This document shows positions 1-4,281 of a stretch of 5,264 nucleotides of DNA, piece after piece. The translations under genes were made by a program, and so were the position numbers. The notes under the pieces are model-generated. The model saw only the letters and a program-made list of their open reading frames with translations. It was not told the origin of the DNA and did no database searches. The first letter of the stretch is position 1. Each line of letters begins with the position of its first letter. Source of the DNA: Dehalococcoidia bacterium (lineage in GTDB: Bacteria > Chloroflexota > Dehalococcoidia > GIF9 > AB-539-J10); NCBI GenBank assembly GCA_030602865.1, contig JAUVYX010000085.1, positions 1-5,264 on the forward strand, written 5' to 3'.

Positions 1-368
1 GTACCGTGAAGGGAGATATCCACGATATCGGCAAAAACATCGTAGCCACATTCCTGGGAGGAGTGGGATTTGAGGTAATTGACCTTGGGGAGGATGTACC
101 TGATGACAAATTTGTCGAAGCTGTAAAAGAGAACAAGGCTGACATCCTGGGACTCTGCGCACTGCTTACCACAACCATGCCTTCTCTAAGTACCGTAATA
201 AAAGCATTGGAGGCTGCTGATCTACGTTCAAGCGTCAAGGTAATAGTGGGAGGGGCTCCGGTAACAAGAGATTTTGCAGCCCATATCGGGGCGGATGCTT
301 ATGCGCATGATGGAGGTGAGGCAGCCAGGGTCTGTAAGGAACTAATGACAGCCAAGGGAGCAGGCTAA
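1..368 (+). CDS. Corrinoid (cobalamin-binding) methyl-carrier protein, 5'-truncated
   Basis: This protein carries a methyl group on the cobalt of a bound corrinoid, between a substrate methyltransferase and an acceptor methyltransferase, in the cytoplasm. The open frame runs in from the left edge. The GTG at 6 is an internal valine (Thr-Val-Lys-Gly-Asp) rather than a start, and the N-terminal helical cap domain lies outside the window. The Rossmann-like B12-binding domain is complete. The DxHxxG motif lies at codons 15-32, with the cobalt-ligating His at 21-23. It is followed by 41 residues, a [S/C]xL site, 28 residues and a GG pair, which is the spacing of MtaC/MtbC/MetH-type domains. The usual Ser of SxL is Cys (156-158). 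The stop TAA shares one base with the next ATG (TAATG), so the two genes are probably translationally coupled. The fold is certain; the methyl donor is unknown. Confidence 0.93.
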   Translation, partial: TVKGDIHDIGKNIVATFLGGVGFEVIDLGEDVPDDKFVEAVKENKADILGLCALLTTTMPSLSTVIKALEAADLRSSVKVIVGGAPVTRDFAAHIGADAYAHDGGEAARVCKELMTAKGAG

Positions 369-1483
369 TGGCCATAACACAGAGACAGCAGCTCTTGGCA
401 GCGGCGCATGGAGAGAAGCTAGACAAACTACCTTTTGGAGCACGAATCGATCTGTGGTATAACTACAACTCCGCACATGGTACCCTGCCTGAGAAATATA
501 AGGGCTGGGAGCAAACAGCCATCATCCGTGACCAGGGAGCCGGTGCTCAGTCACGCTTTCATACCGTGGTGAAGGACAAGTACGAGGGCATGGAGGTGAT
601 AGAAAAGAAGGATCCACCATACGTGGAGACTGAGTACATTACCCCAATTGGCTCGGTATCAAGAAGGACACTTTTCACCACTGCCGAGGGCCCATGGATT
701 GGCTACGATACCGAAAAAATGTTCAAGAGCGAAAAGGACTACCCCGTAATCGAGTATATCCTGCAACATACAACCCCAGTGTTCGACCCCAACTTTGACA
801 AGGCACGGAGCGCAGTGGGAGAGGATGGTATCATGATGACGGGGGCAGGACGAGCTTCTCCTGCGCAGCGCATCATGCGGGATCTGATGGGCTTTGACAG
901 GTTTTTCTACGAACTGGCCGATCATCCCGCAAAAGTAGAAAGCCTGTTCGAGACTATGAAGGACATGGTAAGGCGGCAACATGAGGTGGCTATAGAGTCA
1001 GACCTGGAGATATATTATGTTGGTAGCAATTGGAGCGATGATGTCCACACTCCGGTTTTCAGGAAATTTTTTATCCCCTGGTTCCAGGAGATAACTGAAT
1101 TCCTCCATTCCCATGGCAAACTGGCTATGGCTCACGCAGATGGAGAGCACAAACGGTTACTGCCATTTTTTAAGGAGACAGGCATAGACATATGGGAGGC
1201 ATGGACACCGGTACCCATGACTTCGGTCACTAACACAGAACTCAGAGAAGCAGTAGGGGATAAGGGAGTCATCTGGGGTGGGATTCCCTCTATCTTGTTT
1301 GAACCCACCTATAGCGATGAGGAGTTTGACCAGTATATTATCAACATGTTTAAGGAGATAGCACCTGGCTATAACTTCATAGTGGGAATGGGTGACAACC
1401 TTCCTTTCGACGGAGATATAGGGCGTTTAGGCAGGATTGTTGAGTTAATCAATAAATACGGCAAACTTCCCATCTCTGTTTAA
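368..1483 (+). CDS. URO-D-fold corrinoid methyltransferase-like protein (MtaA/CmuA superfamily), cysteine-free
   Basis: 371 residues, a normal length for the uroporphyrinogen decarboxylase/MtaA superfamily. An AGGGAG Shine-Dalgarno (355-360) lies 7 nt before the ATG, which overlaps the stop of the corrinoid protein gene. This coupling points to methyl transfer with that corrinoid protein rather than to haem synthesis. Family landmarks are a GSNWSDD segment (residues 219-225), followed by a helix and the strand ending LAMAHADGE (252-260), and a C-terminal VGMGDNLPFDGD loop (339-350). In CoM methyltransferases such as MtaA/MtbA the zinc ligands are His-x-Cys plus a distant Cys. Here the first pair reads His256-Ala-Asp258, the C-terminal position is Met/Gly, and the whole protein has no Cys. 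It may bind metal through His/Asp, act as the substrate demethylase, or bind no zinc. Substrate and exact reaction are not assignable. Confidence 0.85.
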   Translation: MAITQRQQLLAAAHGEKLDKLPFGARIDLWYNYNSAHGTLPEKYKGWEQTAIIRDQGAGAQSRFHTVVKDKYEGMEVIEKKDPPYVETEYITPIGSVSRRTLFTTAEGPWIGYDTEKMFKSEKDYPVIEYILQHTTPVFDPNFDKARSAVGEDGIMMTGAGRASPAQRIMRDLMGFDRFFYELADHPAKVESLFETMKDMVRRQHEVAIESDLEIYYVGSNWSDDVHTPVFRKFFIPWFQEITEFLHSHGKLAMAHADGEHKRLLPFFKETGIDIWEAWTPVPMTSVTNTELREAVGDKGVIWGGIPSILFEPTYSDEEFDQYIINMFKEIAPGYNFIVGMGDNLPFDGDIGRLGRIVELINKYGKLPISV

Positions 1484-1517
1484 CGGAAAGGCTATATAAT
1501 AACTACTTATCATCTCC

Positions 1518-1542
1518 TTCCATCCATAGATTTGGAATGGAA
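1518..1542. terminator. Hairpin between convergent genes, possible bidirectional terminator
   Basis: TTCCATCC (1518-1525) pairs with GG-A-ATGGAA (1534-1542), with one bulged A and an 8-nt loop. It sits in the 69-bp gap between the convergent URO-D and MazG-like genes, where a shared terminator is expected. Neither side has a clear T-tract, so it is not a textbook intrinsic terminator. Confidence 0.35.
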
Positions 1543-1552
1543 CCCTCTGAAA

Positions 1553-1942
1553 TCAGCCTTTGAGTTGCGTATACTTGCGGTAATTTCCCCTGACCAGTTC
1601 GGCGGGGTACTTGGCTTTATTTTTCTCTATTTTCTCTGCGATAGCCTGTGACAGGTCTATGTCCAAGGTATTGGCCATGTTCAGGCAGAGTATCATTACG
1701 TCAGCCAGTTCCTCCCTTATCCGCAAGAGCTTATCATCGTCCTCCGTCATTTTCCCCACTTCTCCCTGTCCAACCCATTGGAATACCTCCATCAATTCCG
1801 CTGCCTCTATGGCGATCGAGATGGCCAGGTCCTTAGAATTATGATACTTGTTCCAATCTCGCTCATCGACGAAATCCTGCGCCAACTGCCTGAGCTTAGA
1901 GATATTAGTCTTACTATCGAAATATTCCGCCAAGTTACTCAT
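1553..1942 (-). CDS. MazG-like / dCTPase-type nucleotide pyrophosphohydrolase
   Basis: A 129-residue all-alpha NTP pyrophosphatase, the size of single-domain MazG-like/RS21-C6 (DCTPP1) enzymes, which hydrolyse (d)NTPs to (d)NMP and pyrophosphate in the cytoplasm for nucleotide-pool sanitation. The magnesium-binding signature is intact: E46-x2-E49 in the segment AIEAAELMEVFQW and E78-x2-D81 in REELADV. The family's C-terminal helix follows (residues 95-113: DIDL, AI, K, N, KYP). The phrase FQW, the D-x-D-L pattern and the KYP end favour the dCTPase-like subgroup over the duplicated MazG of E. coli, but the preferred nucleotide cannot be read from sequence. The ATG is supported by AGGAG about 9 nt upstream on the minus strand. 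It is a single gene, convergent with the URO-D gene and divergent from the Rrf2 gene, with no evident functional tie to either. Confidence 0.9.
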   Translation of the reverse strand: MSNLAEYFDSKTNISKLRQLAQDFVDERDWNKYHNSKDLAISIAIEAAELMEVFQWVGQGEVGKMTEDDDKLLRIREELADVMILCLNMANTLDIDLSQAIAEKIEKNKAKYPAELVRGNYRKYTQLKG

Positions 1943-2121
1943 AATATACTGCTCCTGCTCGATTTATAACTGCCTTCCCCAACAGAAATACTTCCATTAA
2001 TCATAGTGTAACATAGAGAAACCGGCGTTTCGGTCAGCAGTGGATTGACTGGACTTTATTTGATAAATTTATCGAGATGTGGCAATATCACTAATGTAAT
2101 AATAATGGTGATAAATTAGCG
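1943..2121. promoter_or_regulatory. Divergent intergenic region between the MazG-like and Rrf2 genes
   Basis: These 179 bp must hold promoters for both divergent genes. Visible elements are a small perfect repeat GAAAC-CGGC-GTTTC (2018-2031), a possible -35 for rrf2, TTGACT (2045-2050), with a weak -10 TTTATC 17 nt on (2068-2073), and an alternative -35, TTGATA (2060-2065), with only a poor -10. The putative -10 falls inside the palindrome at 2062-2073, which would suit repression. GGTGAT (2107-2112) can pair with the extended 16S anti-Shine-Dalgarno and lies 9 nt before the rrf2 ATG. Promoter assignments are tentative. Confidence 0.4.
2062..2073. promoter_or_regulatory. Perfect 12-bp palindrome GATAAATTTATC, candidate operator
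   Basis: GATAAATTTATC equals its own reverse complement and lies 49 bp upstream of the rrf2 start. With one more 5' base it reads TGATAAATT, and the same nine bases recur at 2109-2117 over the rrf2 ribosome binding site. Rrf2 regulators commonly bind AT-rich dyads in their own promoters, so autoregulation is a reasonable inference. An AT-rich chance palindrome is the alternative. Confidence 0.4.
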
Positions 2122-2559
2122 ATGACTATGAGGGTTTCCACGAAGGGTCGTTACGGGACACGTGCGATGATTGACCTGGCACTTCATTACACTAATTCCC
2201 CCATCCAGGTAAAAGATATTGCCAGAAGGCAGTGCATCTCAGAGCGATACCTGGAACAATTGCTTCTGTCACTCAAAGTGGCAGGCTTTGTAAAAGCTGT
2301 TAGAGGGGCACATGGTGGATTCATCCTGTCCAGGCCGCCGGCACAGATAAAACTCAACTCAATTATTAATGCGCTGGAAGGGTCAATAGCTCCAGTGGAC
2401 TGTGTTGATTCGCCTGACTTATATCCACAGGCCTCTAACTGTGCTATGCACGATATCTGGATCGAGGTCGGGAAAGCCATGAATAAAGTATTGGAGTCGA
2501 TAACCCTGAAAGAGATGGTAGAACGACAGGCTAAGAAAGATGCACTGGGTAAGGCATAA
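2122..2559 (+). CDS. Rrf2/IscR-family transcriptional regulator with altered Fe-S site
   Basis: 145 residues, typical of Rrf2 proteins, which are dimeric winged-helix DNA-binding regulators sensing Fe-S status, redox, NO or cysteine supply. The N-terminus has the family signature (residues 4-14: RVSTKGRYGTR). A helix-turn-helix follows (29-59: VKDIA, ISERYLEQLL, L..AGFV) and the wing is RGAHGGFIL (61-69). The cluster region has C94, C107 and H110, but the residue seven after C94, where homologues carry the middle Cys, is Tyr101 (TAT, 2422-2424). The start at 2122 is preferred because GGTGAT (2107-2112) sits 9 nt upstream; the ATG at 2128 would give the more usual Met-Arg-Val-Ser start and is a real alternative. 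It heads the Nfu/E1/sulfur-carrier genes, so it probably regulates them and itself. Fold certain; sensed signal unknown. Confidence 0.93.
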   Translation: MTMRVSTKGRYGTRAMIDLALHYTNSPIQVKDIARRQCISERYLEQLLLSLKVAGFVKAVRGAHGGFILSRPPAQIKLNSIINALEGSIAPVDCVDSPDLYPQASNCAMHDIWIEVGKAMNKVLESITLKEMVERQAKKDALGKA

Positions 2560-2564
2560 TTCAG

Positions 2565-2587
2565 CAGCGATGGATTCCAATCCGCTG
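2565..2587 (+). other. Stem-loop downstream of the Rrf2 gene
   Basis: CAGC (2565-2568) and GGATT (2572-2576) pair with AATCC (2579-2583) and GCTG (2584-2587), leaving a GAT bulge and a very small loop. It starts 5 nt after the rrf2 stop codon. No T-tract follows, so it may be an mRNA-processing or attenuating structure rather than a terminator, or may be fortuitous. A weak -10-like TATTAA (2613-2618) lies between it and the next gene. Confidence 0.3.
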
Positions 2588-2642
2588 ATTTAACGTATTT
2601 CAAAAACATAAATATTAATAACATGAAAGGAGATAACCCATA

Positions 2643-2864
2643 ATGAGAGAGAAGGTAGAGTTAGCTTTAAACAGTATCCGACCAAATTTACAGGCAGACG
2701 GCGGTGATGTCGAGTTGATTGATGTCAGCGACGACGGAGTGGTCAAGTTAAGACTCAAAGGGGCCTGCGGCAGCTGCCCCATGGCAAAGATGACATTAAA
2801 ATTCGGCATTGAAGAGGTATTAAGGAAGCAGATCCCAGAGATAAAAGAGGTCGTAGCTGTCTAA
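2643..2864 (+). CDS. NifU C-terminal-domain (Nfu-type) Fe-S scaffold protein
   Basis: A 73-residue stand-alone Nfu domain that assembles or carries an Fe-S cluster, usually on a dimer, for delivery to apo-proteins in the cytoplasm. Family hallmarks are the N-terminal helix with ALNSIRPNLQADGGDVEL (residues 8-25), a strand around VVKLRLKGAC (33-42), and the cluster-binding pair C42-Gly-Ser-C45 followed by PMAKMTLK. It closes with a helix and EIKEVVAV. There is no N-terminal IscU-like or A-type domain, so this is the minimal form common in anaerobes and Gram-positives. AAAGGAGAT (2626-2634) lies before the ATG with about 10 nt from AGGAG to the start, giving a clear initiation site. It lies 83 bp after the Rrf2 gene and 81 bp before the E1 gene on the same strand, consistent with an Fe-S/sulfur operon regulated by the Rrf2 protein. 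Confidence 0.93.
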   Translation: MREKVELALNSIRPNLQADGGDVELIDVSDDGVVKLRLKGACGSCPMAKMTLKFGIEEVLRKQIPEIKEVVAV

Positions 2865-2945
2865 TCAGGCGATATTACTAACAGGCTATCCTCCAACGAT
2901 TGATGGACAACAGGATAATCGATATGGAAAACTGGGCCGATAAAG

Positions 2946-3686
2946 ATGCTTAGCAAATACGAGTCGCAGAGATATGCAAGGCAGATTGCCATCGCTGGCT
3001 TCGGTGAAGAGGGGCAGCAAAAATTAAAAAACGCCAGGGTGGTGATTGCTGGAGCCGGCGGGCTCGGCTCTCCCATTGCCATCTATCTTGCTGCTGCTGG
3101 CGTGGGCAAGATACGGTTAATAGACCATGATAATGTAGATCTTGGCAACCTGAACAGGCAGATTTTATATAACGAAGAAGATATCGGAGAGCTCAAGGTC
3201 GCTTCAGCCAGAGCGAAGCTGAAGTCGTTCAATTCAACAATCGAAATAGAAGCCATCAGCAAAACCATCATTGAGGATAATGTCTTTGAGTTAATAAGTG
3301 ACTATGACCTGATAGTTGATGCAATGGACAATTTCCCGGCCAGACGTTTACTTAACAGGGTCGCCATTAGCAGAGGTATTCCCTTCTTTCATGGAGCAAT
3401 ATATGGTTTTGAAGGAACAGCTACATCAATAATCCCAGGGTTAACTCCCTGCCTTGCCTGCCTCTACAAAAAGGACCCCCAGCAGAAAGGTCCACCAGTG
3501 ATCGGAGTTGCCCCCGCAGTCATAGGTAGCATCCAGGCTACCGAGGTCATAAAGTACATCGTTGGTATCGGAGAACTGCTCACAAACAGGCTATTGATAT
3601 ACGATGGACTCAGCCTTGAGTTCATGGAGCTGGCAATAGCCAGAGACCCTGATTGTCAGGAATGTAAACATTTAAGGAGCAAGTAA
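2946..3686 (+). CDS. MoeB/ThiF/HesA-family E1-like adenylyltransferase for a sulfur-carrier protein
   Basis: 246 residues, the length of MoeB/ThiF. The enzyme uses ATP to adenylate the C-terminal Gly of a ubiquitin-fold carrier, here surely its neighbour at 3689, so that the carrier can receive sulfur. It has the nucleotide-binding loop GAGGLG (36-41), and the residues matching the E. coli MoeB active site are all present: R12 (RYARQI), D60 (LIDHD), R71 (NLNRQ), K84 and D128 (DAMDN). A structural zinc site is formed by C169/C172 and C237/C240. No other cysteine exists; the position matching MoeB C187 (near ThiF C184) is Gln180, so a ThiF-like persulfide link is unlikely. There is no rhodanese domain. 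The ATG has no strong Shine-Dalgarno, and a 16-codon frame (2903-2953) overlaps it. Two bases separate its stop from the carrier's ATG. Which pathway it serves is open. Confidence 0.92.
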   Translation: MLSKYESQRYARQIAIAGFGEEGQQKLKNARVVIAGAGGLGSPIAIYLAAAGVGKIRLIDHDNVDLGNLNRQILYNEEDIGELKVASARAKLKSFNSTIEIEAISKTIIEDNVFELISDYDLIVDAMDNFPARRLLNRVAISRGIPFFHGAIYGFEGTATSIIPGLTPCLACLYKKDPQQKGPPVIGVAPAVIGSIQATEVIKYIVGIGELLTNRLLIYDGLSLEFMELAIARDPDCQECKHLRSK

Positions 3687-3688
3687 AG

Positions 3689-3964
3689 ATGAGCGCAACC
3701 ATGAAAATCATTCCTTCACTAAGAAAATTCACCGGAGGACAGGCAGAAGTCCAGGTCTCAGGAACTACCGTTGCGGAGTGTATTGAAGACCTGGAAACTC
3801 AATTCCCCGGAATCAAACACCAAATCTTTGAGGAAGATGGAAAATTAAGGAGTTGCTTCGACGTATACGTGAACTCTCCAGATAGCTTTAGCTTTGAGCG
3901 ACTGGCTATGCCGGTAAAAGACGGCGGCGAGCTTGCCATCATCCCTGTATTCGGCGGGGGATAG
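3689..3964 (+). CDS. MoaD/ThiS-like ubiquitin-fold sulfur-carrier protein
   Basis: A 91-residue beta-grasp protein that, after adenylation by the adjacent E1, would carry sulfur as a C-terminal thiocarboxylate. The essential feature is visible: the chain ends DGGELAIIPVFGGG, with the terminal Gly-Gly exposed directly before the stop, in the same register as the IIP-x-x-x-GG ends of MoaD/CysO-like proteins. The last three residues are all Gly, so no protease trimming is needed. Other family marks are the VAECIEDLETQFPGIK helix (28-43) and FDVYVN (57-62). AAGGAG (3674-3679) inside the end of the E1 gene is 9 nt from this ATG, which favours it over the in-frame ATG at 3701. The 2-nt spacing to the E1 gene indicates coupled expression. 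Cysteine (CysO-like), molybdopterin or another sulfur product is possible; no pathway enzyme is in view to decide. Confidence 0.9.
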   Translation: MSATMKIIPSLRKFTGGQAEVQVSGTTVAECIEDLETQFPGIKHQIFEEDGKLRSCFDVYVNSPDSFSFERLAMPVKDGGELAIIPVFGGG

Positions 3965-4041
3965 TAGCCAAGGGATAAAAATATACCCTGATATGCTTTG
4001 CAGACATTATAGCCACTACTTTTTTATAGTTTTAATCTGTC

Positions 4042-4065
4042 AGTATTCCTTAGACTAAGAATACT
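4042..4065 (+). other. Stem-loop 1 in the ggt upstream region
   Basis: AGTATT (4042-4047) and CTTA (4049-4052) pair with TAAG (4056-4059) and AATACT (4060-4065), with one bulged C and a GAC loop. It has ten pairs but is AT-rich and has no T-tract after it. It could help end the upstream operon or belong to a structured leader. Confidence 0.4.
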
Positions 4066-4071
4066 ATTCCA

Positions 4072-4091
4072 GCTCTACCAATACGTAGAGC
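4072..4091 (+). other. Stem-loop 2 in the ggt upstream region
   Basis: GCTCTAC (4072-4078) pairs perfectly with GTAGAGC (4085-4091) around a 6-nt loop (CAATAC). It follows stem-loop 1 by 6 nt. No T-tract follows. A perfect 7-bp stem with four G-C pairs is more likely to form than the neighbouring AT-rich hairpin. Confidence 0.45.
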
Positions 4092-4104
4092 AGCTACAAG
4101 ACAC

Positions 4105-4163
4105 CTTCTGCAATCTTGACGTCCCTATTTGTAGATGACAAGATTAGGGATAGACTGCAGGAG
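4105..4163 (+). ncRNA. Candidate structured RNA element (nested stems, possible pseudoknot)
   Basis: CTTCTGCA (4105-4112) pairs with TGCAGGAG (4156-4163), using one G-U pair. Directly inside it, ATCTTG (4113-4118) pairs with CAAGAT (4139-4144). A third pairing, TCCCTA (4122-4127) with TAGGGA (4145-4150), crosses the second, so it is either a pseudoknot or an alternative state. It lies between the sulfur-carrier operon and the gamma-glutamyltransferase gene. I match it to no known riboswitch class. Support is base complementarity only. Confidence 0.35.
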
Positions 4164-4219
4164 CAGGAGCTATTTGTGTTTCAGCCTGACTTCTATCAGT
4201 CTTTGATGAGGAGGATTCT

Positions 4220-4276
4220 ATGATTTATCATAGTGCTGATAAATCCATTATCTTGCTCAAGTCATACAGGAGGTAA
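4220..4276 (+). CDS. Short upstream ORF (18 codons), possible leader peptide coupled to ggt
   Basis: An ATG at 4220 is preceded at 5 nt by a strong Shine-Dalgarno, GAGGAGG (4208-4214), and opens an 18-codon frame, MIYHSADKSIILLKSYRR, ending TAA at 4274-4276. The last two codons, AGG AGG (4268-4273), are at the same time the Shine-Dalgarno of the following gene, whose ATG is 5 nt after this stop. This arrangement is typical of translational coupling or leader-peptide control: ribosomes finishing the short frame sit on the downstream initiation site. The frame is not in register with the next gene, so it is not an N-terminal extension. The peptide resembles nothing I recognise. A 9-bp dyad (4222-4245) begins at its start codon. 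Chance is possible for so short a frame; the Shine-Dalgarno is the main support. Confidence 0.4.
   Translation: MIYHSADKSIILLKSYRR
4222..4245. repeat. Perfect 9-bp inverted repeat GATTTATCA-N6-TGATAAATC
   Basis: GATTTATCA (4222-4230) and TGATAAATC (4237-4245) are exact reverse complements around TAGTGC. The arm TGATAAAT also occurs at 2061 and 2109 before the Rrf2 gene. It may be an operator for a dimeric regulator or an RNA hairpin that hides the start codon of the short ORF at 4220. A second overlapping dyad, GATAA-N5-TTATC (4238-4252), uses the same right arm. Confidence 0.4.
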
Positions 4277-4281
4277 ATAGC

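Larger units (their letters stand above)
3965..4281. other. 317-bp intergenic region rich in inverted repeats; no large gene
   Basis: No family protein is encoded on either strand. Just after the carrier stop there is a weak dyad, AGGGATA-AAA-TATACCCT (3971-3989). A T-run (4019-4025) is not preceded by a stable hairpin, so a clean terminator for the sulfur operon is not evident. Next come two hairpins (4042-4065 and 4072-4091), a nested structured element (4105-4163), a Shine-Dalgarno with an 18-codon ORF (4220-4276), and a 9-bp dyad (4222-4245). A TTGACG box (4116-4121) resembles a -35, but its -10 partner CAAGAT (4139-4144) is weak. The region looks like the promoter and 5' leader of the downstream gene. 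Confidence 0.6.

Noticed and set aside
6..8. GTG as the start of the corrinoid gene
   Set aside because: The upstream codon is open, and the domain normally reads Thr-Val-Lys-Gly-Asp-x-His here, so the gene continues to the left of the window.
2045..2050. TTGACT as half of an IscR type-1 operator
   Set aside because: The matching inverted half-site at the right distance is missing; it is better treated as a possible -35 box.
2034..2576. Similar strings TCAGCAG-TGGATT (2034-2046) and TCAGCAG-CGA-TGGATT (2561-2576) flanking rrf2
   Set aside because: Only 13 matched bases with a 3-base gap, no wider similarity and no mobile-element context; chance is adequate.
2187..2624. 145-codon minus-strand frame opposite the Rrf2 gene
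   Set aside because: It is antisense to a clear Rrf2 gene, has no recognisable domain, and is explained as a shadow of that coding frame.
4019..4025. T-run after the sulfur-carrier gene as an intrinsic terminator
   Set aside because: No stable G/C stem lies just before it on the plus strand; the nearest dyad (3971-3989) is weak and too far away.
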